From positions 1 to 30,983 of the forward strand of contig NZ_JAMBOH010000042.1 of the NCBI RefSeq assembly GCF_023715505.1: a stretch of 30,983 nucleotides of DNA. Direction: 5' to 3'. The translations under genes were made by a program, and so were the position numbers. This DNA comes from Neobacillus cucumis. Its GTDB lineage: Bacteria; Bacillota; Bacilli; Bacillales_B; DSM-18226. Below the pieces are notes generated by a model, which worked only from the letters and a program-made list of their open reading frames with translations, was not told where the DNA came from and did no database searches. Each line of letters opens with the position of its first letter. The stretch's first letter is position 1. Of this stretch, positions 1-6,674 are shown one piece after another.

Positions 1-48
1 TTTGATGACTTGTAATTTAAACTCTTTGGAATGTTTTGTGCGTTTCAT
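1..48 (-). CDS. IS3-family transposase OrfA, N-terminal 16 codons (runs off the window)
   Basis: Only the start of the protein is present: MKRTKHSKEFKLQVIK. A short basic stretch followed by 'EFK' is the usual opening of the helix-turn-helix OrfA of IS3-family elements, as in the second IS3 OrfA at 25386-25667, which has a similar 'FTPEFKAQMVK' start. The ATG is preceded by AAGGAGG at good spacing. OrfA binds the terminal repeats and is normally joined to OrfB, the DDE integrase, by programmed frameshifting. Whether the rest is intact cannot be seen. Confidence 0.6.
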   Translation of the reverse strand, partial: MKRTKHSKEFKLQVIK

Positions 49-120
49 GATGTCAACCTCCTTGGTACATTAAGCAGTATAATAAATTTTACTCTTACTG
101 TCCAAGTTCATTTTGGGGCT
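1..120 (-). mobile_element. 5' end of an IS3-family insertion sequence
   Basis: This is the upstream end of an insertion sequence whose body lies off the left edge. Read on the minus strand, it has a terminal-repeat-like stretch at 99-120 (TTTTGGGG next to TGTCCAAG), a short AT-rich leader, a perfect AAGGAGG ribosome binding site near 57-63, and then the first codons of the OrfA transposase. The layout is typical of the IS150 group of the IS3 family. The exact outer end is inferred, because the second terminal repeat is not in the window. Confidence 0.55.
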
Positions 121-182
121 AATAAGTTACCACTGAGGGTATATACTCAATTTTAAGCGATGTAAATTTATTAGTAGTTGTA

Positions 183-650
183 TTAGAAGTTCGTTACGTA
201 GGTATTTGGAGTAATGTCGGTAAATTTATAAGTGTTTTCTCCATTCTTGGTTACAATCTTTAATTCATCCTTACGATCATTTAGTTCCAGGGAGATTTTA
301 TCGCCTAAATTTTCAGCATTTACAAAAATTCCAGAAAACTTATTTTTGTCCTGAGTAATTCCAGCAAAAAGCTTTATGTTTTGGCTCTCATTCTTAACAT
401 ATTGCTTAAATTGGTACCTTCCGTGATAGTTTGAAATAACTATATAAGAATCCTTATTAACCCAAAAGCCATATATATCTGAAGGGGTTGGTCCTTTTTG
501 ATTTATAAACGATGGTTTATTTTCTTTTGTAGGGCCACTTTGAAATTCAACTATTTTCTTTTTAATTTCCTTTTGAATGGCCTTCTTCTCATCACAAGCG
601 GATAAGCTTAATAGCATCAAAACGACTACTGCTGCCTTTAATAATTTCAA
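183..650 (-). CDS. small secreted lipoprotein of unknown function
   Basis: A 155-residue protein that opens with a lipoprotein signal peptide: a short basic start, a hydrophobic core at residues 5-17 and the lipobox LSAC, with Cys19 as the expected lipidation site. It should therefore be anchored to the outer face of the membrane. After a Lys/Glu-rich linker (about 20-50), the rest has alternating hydrophobic and polar residues with aromatics (YGFWVNKDSY, then YHGRYQFKQY), which suggests a small beta-sheet domain. No known family is recognised. The start is TTG, chosen because AAGGAGG lies about 10 bases upstream and because the signal peptide begins there. It stands alone between mobile-element remnants, reads toward the IS3 end on the left, and its regulation is not visible. 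Confidence 0.75.
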   Translation of the reverse strand: MKLLKAAVVVLMLLSLSACDEKKAIQKEIKKKIVEFQSGPTKENKPSFINQKGPTPSDIYGFWVNKDSYIVISNYHGRYQFKQYVKNESQNIKLFAGITQDKNKFSGIFVNAENLGDKISLELNDRKDELKIVTKNGENTYKFTDITPNTYVTNF

Positions 651-786
651 CTTCCTACTCCCTCCTTAAATGGAAAAATTTGATATTATAAAAAAGTTTA
701 AGATAAAAAGGTGGTGGAATCAATAATTTTTTATTTTCAACATTCAATTCTTGAGAATTTGCAGTTAGGAAAATGAAGGGAGGGGG

Positions 787-1686
787 TTATTTTTTCTTTT
801 TCGTAGCTTCCTTCGCCAATGATTTCTTTTTCTCTTTAGCACAGCATCGGTATAGCAGGACTGGATATCTGATCGGCTGTGCCCGAGCACCTGAGCTAGA
901 TTAGCATCAATAAGGTAGTCTTTCCTGCGTTTTAAGAGTTCTTCCCGAACAACGGAATGTATTTAACCTCATTACCGTTTTTATCTCTTTCCAGAACAGG
1001 AACCCATCTTCCACTTTTAGTCTTTGTTCGAACGATCTTTCCTTTGCTATCCTTCTAGTACAATGTTTTGGAGCATTCAATTTAGGATCAGCATTTACGT
1101 GGTGCATGTTTTGATTTACTAGCATCTCCTTGGTTAATTCACCGTTACGCATAGCCTTCTCCATTTGGGAAATCTGCATCTTAATAGCCGACCTGCGGAA
1201 ATCGTGGGCAGCACTGTAGCGGTTTTTTCCTAATCTAGGCACACTCTTTAATGAACTCACGAACGTCCTGATGGCTCATTTTACTTCCCCAAATTCTCTG
1301 ATTATGATTTGATACCATCGTTTACTCCAAACTTAGTAAATTTTTTAGTGGAACGATGTAGTCACTGATTGTTTTTGCGGAAAGTCCTTTTTCAATGGTA
1401 TGCACGGTGTAATCATAGATCATCTTTGCCTTTAACCACCTATACTTTTAACCTAGTTATGTTCTACGTATTCTTTTATTAGTTCGAGATTTTTATAATC
1501 TTTATTCATCCTAGGCCGTTTATTTCCTCTGAAGTACACCTCCAACAAACCTAAAGGCATTACTTTTAATTCTGCTTCCATTAGGTTGAAGTAACACCTG
1601 CCAGGCATCTTATCCGGCTTTGTTGCATTAAATACGGGGACTCTATTTTTTATTCTGTTTGTTTCATCAATAATTTGAACGCTCAA
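787..1686 (-). pseudogene. decayed tyrosine recombinase (phage-integrase family)
   Basis: Pieces of one recombinase can be read in order on the minus strand through several frames. 1453-1686 is an open N-terminal stretch of 77 codons with no known motif. About 1330-1440 gives a SAM-like core-binding segment (IEKGLSAKTISDYIVPLK). About 1150-1260 gives the HxxR box of the catalytic domain (SAAHDFRRSA). About 840-900 gives the C-terminal box LGHSRSDIQSCYTD with the nucleophilic tyrosine. The reading frame then ends at a TAA at 787-789 in a Lys-rich tail. Between the core-binding piece and the HxxR box only about 70 bases remain, so most of the first half of the catalytic domain has been deleted. 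At least three frame changes make it non-functional. Family membership is seen in motifs; the exact element it served is unknown. Confidence 0.6.
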
Positions 1687-1881
1687 ATCTTTTGCTGTGT
1701 AATATACTTCTTTACTAAAATCAACAAGACTGGAAATATTATTCTCCCCTAAAATTGTAAATAGTTAATTTTCTAAAAATATTCCTTGAAACTTACTTGT
1801 AAAAAATAGACAATATAGTAGTAATTTGTTTTACTGTTTATTGTAAAATTCGCTATTAATCTAGTTAGAAAGGGTAGGGTT

Positions 1882-3135
1882 ATGGAAACAGCAAAGAGAA
1901 TTGGTACAGAAAGCAAACAAGCACGTACCCCGCGTCAGAAGAAATCGACTTTACTTGGGATCCTTGTTCTTATACTCATTTTGGTTATGGTAAGTCTAGC
2001 AATAATTGAATTTAATAAAAGGGATTTAAAGAAGTTAGTATTTATTCATCCAACAGAAAAAACATTTATGAAAACAAAAACAGTGTCGGCTCGTGTTGTA
2101 CAAAGTCATACTGAAACGATTTATGTAAATCCATCAAAGGGATCGATAAAAGAGGTTTTTGTTAAAGAAGGGGAAACGGTTTCTAAAGGACAACAGCTCT
2201 TTTCTTATGAAAGCCCAGCATTATCGGCAGAATTAGGACAAGCAGAAATAAATAAAGAATTAGCAGAATCGAGTGCGAAACAGTTGAAAGAGCAAATCGC
2301 TTCGTTAGAAAATGATTTACTGGAAGCGGAATCTATTACTACACCTATTACAAGTGACGCAAGCAATACCACCGTTACAACCAATCTAACGGATGTGGGT
2401 GATTCAGATCCTATAGCTGATCAATCAATATTGTCACTTAATGCGGAACTAAATACAGCAAAAGCTGACTCCCGTGCCGCAGAATTAAAGGTAGAAAAAT
2501 ATACGTTGGAGGCTGAAAAGCTCAAAGCCGAGCTCGATTCATTAATTGTTTACAGCACCACTGCAGGTGTGATCGTTAACTTGAACAAAAATGTAGGGCA
2601 AGGTTTCCAAGCTAAAGAAAATCAGCAAATGGCCATTATGGAAATCGCTTCTAATGATCCATTTAAAATTGAAGGAAAGCTAACAGAAGCAGAAAAAGCT
2701 AAAATTACACCAGGCCAACCTATAATAGTAACCTCCAATGTAGTTGCCAATAAGAATTGGAACGGAAAAATAACGGAGGTAAGTGATTATCCTACCTATA
2801 AAGATAAAGATTCACAACAAGAACCTATTCCATACTATTCTTTTAAAGCAAGTCTTGATTCACAAAAAGGGCTATATCCTGGCTACTCTACCTCACTGGA
2901 CGTAGTTCTGCAGTCAAAACAATTACTAGCAGTTCCTGAAACGAGTATCATAGGGATTGGAAACTCGACTTATGTAATGGTACAAAAGAAAGGAATTCTA
3001 CATAAACAAAAGGTAGAAACTGGTCAAAAAACAGGTCAATGGGTTGCGATTCTTAAGGGGTTAAAAGGTGAAGACAAAGTAGGAGTAAATCCATCCTGGA
3101 TTGTTCACCTTGGTACATTAATTAACCTAAATTAA
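1882..3135 (+). CDS. HlyD-family membrane fusion protein (periplasmic-adaptor type)
   Basis: A 417-residue adaptor protein. It has a short basic cytoplasmic tail, one membrane helix at about 23-45, a first lipoyl-like half around 70-112 (SKGSIKEVFVKEGETVSKGQ), an alpha-helical hairpin in two arms (about 113-157 and 187-222) split by a Thr/Asp-rich loop, the second lipoyl half (TTAGVIVNLNKNVGQGF), a beta-barrel region to about 345 and a membrane-proximal domain. Proteins of this family, such as YknX of B. subtilis, work with a MacB-type ABC ATPase and FtsX-like permease to export peptides or amphiphiles. The start ATG follows a weak AAAGGGTAGGG site. No ATPase or permease gene lies downstream, where tRNA and integrase debris begins, so it is an orphan here. 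Length and frame are intact. Confidence 0.85.
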   Translation: METAKRIGTESKQARTPRQKKSTLLGILVLILILVMVSLAIIEFNKRDLKKLVFIHPTEKTFMKTKTVSARVVQSHTETIYVNPSKGSIKEVFVKEGETVSKGQQLFSYESPALSAELGQAEINKELAESSAKQLKEQIASLENDLLEAESITTPITSDASNTTVTTNLTDVGDSDPIADQSILSLNAELNTAKADSRAAELKVEKYTLEAEKLKAELDSLIVYSTTAGVIVNLNKNVGQGFQAKENQQMAIMEIASNDPFKIEGKLTEAEKAKITPGQPIIVTSNVVANKNWNGKITEVSDYPTYKDKDSQQEPIPYYSFKASLDSQKGLYPGYSTSLDVVLQSKQLLAVPETSIIGIGNSTYVMVQKKGILHKQKVETGQKTGQWVAILKGLKGEDKVGVNPSWIVHLGTLINLN

Positions 3136-3292
3136 GCAATAATCTGGACCATTACGAAATAAATATAATACCGGGAATTTTTTATGAGATAATACGTGTC
3201 TTGATTTTAAATAATAAATTACAAGATAACACTCTAAATCAAGAAATCTTGTTAATCAATACTTCATAGCACATTAGGATATTTGAAAAACT

Positions 3293-3346
3293 GTTTGAGA
3301 CCTGCGTAACAGGTCTGGTGGGTTCGATTCCCACGCAGTCCCGCCA
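3293..3346 (+). tRNA. 3' half of a selenocysteine tRNA (selC-like), probable attachment-site remnant
   Basis: The sequence folds as the 3' half of a tRNA. A long variable arm has stem AGACCTG/CAGGTCT (3298-3304 with 3310-3316). A T arm has GTGGG/CCCAC around the loop TTCGATT (3318-3334). Then come an eight-nucleotide acceptor strand GCAGTCCC (3335-3342), discriminator G and encoded CCA. An eight-base acceptor strand, a long variable arm and G73 together are the signature of bacterial tRNA-Sec. No matching GGGACTGC 5' strand, D arm or anticodon arm is present upstream, so this is a partial gene. tRNA 3' ends are classical integration sites, and an integrase fragment lies 110 bases away. I infer an att site of a selC-targeting element. 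Confidence 0.6.
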
Positions 3347-3456
3347 CCCTTGAGATATAAGGGATTTAATGAACTTAATTAGGGGAATGTTAGTACCGTA
3401 TAAAGTGAAAAAAACGGCCTTTGGTCACAATAATAATAAATTAATATATATATTCT

Positions 3457-3708
3457 TTACTTTATAAGTTGCTCAAGTAGTTGGGCAGCTTCTTTTTGTA
3501 TATTCGGTAAAACATGAGGGTATGTGTCCATTGTGATTCCAGATGTTGAATGCCCCAATCTCTCGGAAACCACTTTAGGATGTACACCCTGTTGAAACAA
3601 CAAGGTGGCATGTGTATGCCTCAAATCATGGAAGCTTATATAAGGCACTCCACTTTTGTTGACCATCTTACTATAATTTTTCTTGCCATTTCGGTTGGTG
3701 ATTACGTT
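3457..3708 (-). pseudogene. C-terminal fragment of a tyrosine recombinase / phage integrase
   Basis: This is the end of a phage-type integrase. The second catalytic box HDLRHTHAT is followed by the third box LGHSTSGITMDTY, where the last Tyr is the DNA-cleaving nucleophile, and by a normal short C-terminal helix. An in-frame stop at 3709-3711 and the nearby start of repeat copy A at 3748 leave only about 80 codons, so the core-binding domain and the first catalytic arginine are missing. The gene points toward the tRNA-Sec fragment 110 bases away, the usual relation between an integrase and its attachment site. It differs in motif sequence from the recombinase remnant at 787-1686, so two unrelated elements are represented. 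An ATG at 3666 would give a 69-residue product, not expected to be active. Confidence 0.75.
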
Positions 3709-3747
3709 TTATCTTTCTGTGAAAATATTATTCGACAAAATTCAACG

Positions 3748-3780
3748 AAAATGACCAGACCCCCAGGCCCGGTCATTTTT
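3748..3780. terminator. bidirectional intrinsic terminator at the edge of repeat copy A
   Basis: AAAATGACC at 3748-3756 pairs perfectly with GGTCATTTT at 3771-3779 around a C-rich loop. There is a T run on the plus strand and a matching A run on the other side, so it can stop transcription from both directions. It lies just beyond the stop codon side of the 60-codon ORF and is repeated unchanged in copy B at 21950-21981. Confidence 0.75.
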
Positions 3781-3832
3781 CACTTGAGTATTGACGTTTC
3801 AAATTAGCGCACAATTTTTCAATATCGGGGTG

Positions 3833-4015
3833 TTACAATTTGATATCTTTAGTCTTAACGTCGCTATTCTCAATAAACTCCACGACTTCGAGCAGTCGTT
3901 TAATTGCATCCCCCCTTTCCGCAGATTCATTTGCCAGCAGCTCCCCAGCTAAATTCAGGACCTCCGACTTAATTCGTGATATCGACAATTTCGCATCCAG
4001 CAACTCATTCAGCAT
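3833..4015 (-). CDS. conserved 60-residue protein, copy A
   Basis: A 60-residue acidic, mostly helical protein with leucine-rich heptad-like spacing in the first half (NELLDAKLSISRIKSEVLNL) and the C-terminus VKTKDIKL. It has no membrane segment and no recognised domain. A TGGAGGG ribosome binding site lies at good distance before the ATG. The second copy at 22034-22216 is the same length. Differences cluster in the middle (ANESAERGDAIKRLL versus VNEVADKDFAINRLL) while both ends are kept, which argues that the frame is a real gene under selection. It probably followed the truncated gene whose last codons sit just upstream. Function unknown. Confidence 0.6.
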   Translation of the reverse strand: MLNELLDAKLSISRIKSEVLNLAGELLANESAERGDAIKRLLEVVEFIENSDVKTKDIKL

Positions 4016-4073
4016 AGCGCAATCCCTCCATTTTTAGGCTTCAATATATATATGTCATTACGCTGCATAGAGT

Positions 4074-4241
4074 TCATTCTTCCGGTACACTTTGACATAA
4101 ATCGTACGCTTGCATTTCACTCTCTTTTTTTTCCAGATTCTTGTTTTGTTCCCTGTAGTAAGCCCGTGGGCTAATGCCATATACGTTTTTAAAGCGGCGA
4201 AAAAAATTAGTGTAATCGGAAAAACCAGCTGAATAGCTGCC
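4074..4241 (-). pseudogene. C-terminal remnant of an AraC-family regulator
   Basis: On the minus strand the second helix-turn-helix of an AraC/XylS regulator is readable: SAGFSDYTNFFRRFKNVYG, then ISPRAYYREQNKN. This matches the conserved 'GFxDxxyFxRxFKkxyGxSPxxYR' block that ends these proteins. Upstream of SYSAGF the sequence loses similarity, so the effector domain and first HTH are gone. The frame runs on into the end of repeat copy A and stops at a TGA inside it, so the repeat has either replaced the normal end of the gene or the two were joined by deletion. Confidence 0.65.
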
Positions 4242-4447
4242 TGTTGTGCAGGTACTTATGGCTGTTTAATTGAGAGTCGTAATAACTTAATTGCAATGGG
4301 ATATGAAGACTGGTTTTAATCAACGCCTCGCTCATTTTTGAACTATACTGTTTATTTAAACTCTCTTTACGTGCAGAATTTCTGGATGATTCATAGGAAT
4401 CTGGAGTATGTAAATTAGTTATTGGAAATACAAATCTAAATTCCTAG

Positions 4448-4476
4448 TTGACACATAGGATTAATGTGTTTATTAT
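4448..4476 (+). promoter_or_regulatory. probable sigma-A promoter of the flavoprotein/ABC operon
   Basis: TTGACA at 4448-4453 and TATTAT at 4471-4476 are separated by exactly 17 bases, close to the vegetative consensus. It lies 134 bases upstream of the first ATG of the operon and directly before a leader that carries a terminator hairpin. Confidence 0.6.
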
Positions 4477-4544
4477 AATGTAATAGATACATAATATTCC
4501 AAAAATGTTATAAAAAACTTATGAGCTTAGCTTATCAGTCAACT

Positions 4545-4582
4545 GAAGGCTGCTTCCATTCTAAATGGGAGCAGTCTTTTTT
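4545..4582 (+). terminator. leader terminator hairpin (possible attenuator) before the flavoprotein gene
   Basis: A 13-base-pair stem (GGCTGCTTCCATT with AATGGGAGCAGTC, one G-T type mismatch) with a three-base loop is followed by TTTTTT. It sits between the promoter at 4448 and the start codon at 4610, so it can only act on this operon's own transcript. The roughly 65-nt leader before it is too short for an S-box or T-box, and I see no clear antiterminator. It could be a protein-dependent attenuator or the relic of a lost upstream gene. Confidence 0.65.
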
Positions 4583-4609
4583 ATTAAGTGTTAGGAGGGA
4601 GCAAAGAGC

Positions 4610-5794
4610 ATGCAGAACTTATTTGTAAAAAATAGCAAGCAGCGTAAATGGCTTGAACGGCTGTACCCATTGGAAGCAGACTTTAAAGCACAAGCCTCGC
4701 AAATCGATAAGGAGGGCAGCTTCCCTAGAGAGAATTTCCAAATGTTAAGAAAAATCGGTTATACCAAATTGACCTTACCAGAGGAATTTGGCGGGGCAGG
4801 ATTTTCTCTATACGATACCATTCTCTTACAAGAAAAATTGGGAAGCTATGATGGCAGCACCGCGTGATCGATTGGATGGACATTAATGACCGTTGGAGAA
4901 TTATTTGAAAATCGGTTTTGGGATTCAGATAAGTTAGCCGTTTTTGCTGATGAAGTGAATAATGGGGCCATCATTAACCGAGCAGTAAGCGAGATGGCTA
5001 CAGGCAGTCCCATTCGCGGGGGCCGGTCCGAAACAAGTGCTACGCGGGCAGCTGGAAAATGGGTGATTAATGGGCGGAAGAGCTATACCACCTGCTCGCC
5101 GGAACTTGATTATTTTTTAACTTCTGCTTGGATCGAAGAAAAAGGAACGGTAGGCTTTTTCCTGATTCCAAAAGAAGCGGAAGGACTAACCATCGAGGAA
5201 AATTGGAATGTAATCGCGATGCGTGGTACCGGCAGCCATGATCTAGTATTAGAAAACGTGGTAGTGGATGAGTCGGACTTAGTCGAAATTCCCAGTTATC
5301 ATACGGGGTTTAAACTGAATGGATGGGGTCTGCTGATTCCTGCCACCTATTTAGGGATCGCAAAGGCGGCCAGGGACAATGCGCTCGAATTTGCCAATAC
5401 CCATTCGCCCAATAGTATTAAGGGCACAATTGCTCAACTGCCGAACGTGCAGGCGTTATTAGGCGAAATGGACTTGGAATTATACAAAGCAAGATTTGCC
5501 CTATATGGTACGGCAGAGGCTTACCTTGATGAGGATCGTCAACGGGATATCACAAATGAAGCACTTGTAGCCAAACATATTGTGACCAACTCCGCGATTA
5601 CAGTGGTCGATAAAGCGATGCGATTGGTCGGAGCAAAAAGCTTACAGCTGACCAATCCACTGCAGCGTTATTACCGAGATGTCCGAGCAGGCCTGCATAA
5701 TCCGCCAATGGATGATCTAACCATTTTAAAATTAGCTCAAACAGCTATTCAACAATATGAATCTAAGGGAGGAAAAGACAATGAAAATGAATAA
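4610..5794 (+). pseudogene. acyl-CoA-dehydrogenase-like flavoprotein (YdbM/DszC type), interrupted by one in-frame TGA
   Basis: Apart from one TGA at 4865-4867, this reads as a 394-codon acyl-CoA-dehydrogenase-fold protein of normal length. The N-terminal helical domain includes KLTLPEEFGGAGFSLYD. After the stop come the middle beta domain (AVSEMATGSPIRGG, WVINGRKSYTT, MRGTGSHDLVLENVVV) and the C-terminal helical domain (LVGAKSLQL, RYYRDVRAGLHNPPMDD). The context GSTA-stop-SIGW corresponds to a position that is usually Leu or another hydrophobic residue, so TTA to TGA is a simple explanation. YdbM-like proteins next to amino-acid ABC importers are linked in Bacillus to use of organosulfur compounds. 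A ribosome binding site (TTAGGAGGGAG) precedes the ATG, and the 3' end overlaps the next gene by 14 bases. A downstream ATG at 4886 could at best restart a 302-residue product. Confidence 0.8.
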
Positions 5795-6653
5795 GTTTTT
5801 TAAAATCGTCGCTACAGGAATCGCTTTAGTAACTATCATCGTAGGCTGCGACTCATCTGCAACAACTGGGGCCAAATCGGATGCGGGAGCCGCTAAGAAA
5901 GAAGTCAGGAAAGTAAAAGTAGCGTTTGATCAAGGCGGTAAACCAATCGGATACCTAGATGAAAAGGGCAACCCAACCGGATATGAAATTGAAGTCATGA
6001 AATTAGTGGATAAGGCATTGCCAGAATATGAATTCGAATATGTGCCAACATCCAGTGAAGACTTATTGGTAGGGGTGCAGCAAGGCAAATATCAAGTAGG
6101 GGTAAAAAATGCCTGGTTCACAGAGGAAAGAACGAAGAGTTATATTTTTCCGAAAGAATTCCTCGGACTCAGCGGGGTTGGTATTTTGTTAAAAAAGAAA
6201 AACGAAAATATAAAAGACTTATCAGACTTTGCTAAAGCTAAGCTTTCGTTAGCACCTATTGCGGCAAGTAATGCTCAATATACCATTGTGGATGAATATA
6301 ACCAAGCCAATCCAGAAAATAAAGTTAAACTGGAAGCCGGAGATGCATTCTCAGTGGATGTCGTTCAATGGGTAAATGAAGGACGTGTAGATGGAGGCAT
6401 TTATTTGGGAGCAACGTATGAAAAGCAAGTTCTTGCAAAGGATGGTCCTTATCATAATTTAGCAAATGATCTTGTTTATAATGAGTTTGCGGTTGTCAAA
6501 ACATGGCCATTATTCAACAAAAAAGAACAAGAATTTGCAGATGCCTATGATCAAGCCATCAAGAAAATTAAAGAGGATAAGAAGACAAACAAATTGATGG
6601 TTAAGTTCTATAATACTGATTTATTTAAACTATTGGGTACTGTAAAAAGGTAA
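5781..6653 (+). CDS. amino-acid ABC transporter, substrate-binding lipoprotein
   Basis: A 290-residue periplasmic-binding-protein type 2 (SBP_bac_3) lipoprotein. The signal peptide ends in VTIIVGC with the lipidation Cys. The mature part starts KVKVAFDQGGKPIGYLDEKGNPTGYEIEVMKLV, the usual first lobe and ligand loop of polar amino-acid and cystine binding proteins. Later landmarks are GVKNAWFTEERTKSY and AYDQAIKKIKEDKKTNKLMVKFY at the end. The start ATG at 5781 is chosen because AAGGGAGG lies just upstream; an in-frame ATG at 5757 has no such site. It overlaps the flavoprotein gene by 14 bases, and permeases and ATPase follow. Cystine or another sulfur amino acid is a reasonable substrate guess from the YdbM-like neighbour, not proven by residues. 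Confidence 0.9.
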   Translation: MKMNKFFKIVATGIALVTIIVGCDSSATTGAKSDAGAAKKEVRKVKVAFDQGGKPIGYLDEKGNPTGYEIEVMKLVDKALPEYEFEYVPTSSEDLLVGVQQGKYQVGVKNAWFTEERTKSYIFPKEFLGLSGVGILLKKKNENIKDLSDFAKAKLSLAPIAASNAQYTIVDEYNQANPENKVKLEAGDAFSVDVVQWVNEGRVDGGIYLGATYEKQVLAKDGPYHNLANDLVYNEFAVVKTWPLFNKKEQEFADAYDQAIKKIKEDKKTNKLMVKFYNTDLFKLLGTVKR

Positions 6654-6674
6654 CCATCTAAAAAGAGGTGGAAT

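Larger units (their letters stand above)
3748..4110 (-). repeat. 363-bp dispersed repeat, copy A
   Basis: This segment matches 21948-22310 in the same orientation and at the same length. From one end it holds a bidirectional terminator, a short spacer, a 60-codon ORF, its ribosome binding site, and the last codons of an upstream gene (ending VYRKNELYAA and a stop, read on the minus strand). Similarity ends sharply at GTACGCT on the right and just before the terminator on the left, so both copies look like the same tail of a longer two-gene unit. On the right copy A is joined to an AraC-family tail, on the left to an integrase fragment. What moved it is not visible: no transposase or terminal inverted repeat is seen. 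Confidence 0.8.

Noticed and set aside
3293..3346. Reading this fragment as the end of tmRNA (ssrA)
   Set aside because: The long variable-arm hairpin and eight-base acceptor strand fit tRNA-Sec better, and no tag-peptide reading frame or pseudoknot-like sequence lies upstream.
3550..3807. Plus-strand open frame of 85 codons
   Set aside because: It lies antisense to the integrase catalytic boxes and runs into the terminator; no ribosome binding site and no protein-like pattern.
3840..4037. Plus-strand open frames in both repeat copies (also 22041-22223)
   Set aside because: They are Ser-rich mirror frames of the 60-codon minus-strand gene. The minus-strand frame has the ribosome binding site in both copies and conserved ends.
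4511..4680. Leader peptide starting at the ATG near 4519
   Set aside because: No ribosome binding site and the frame runs through the terminator into the next gene without codon features.
4865..4867. TGA as a selenocysteine codon
   Set aside because: The family position is normally hydrophobic, not Cys, and the bases right after the TGA do not form the stem-loop expected of a bacterial SECIS. Kept only as a checkable alternative.
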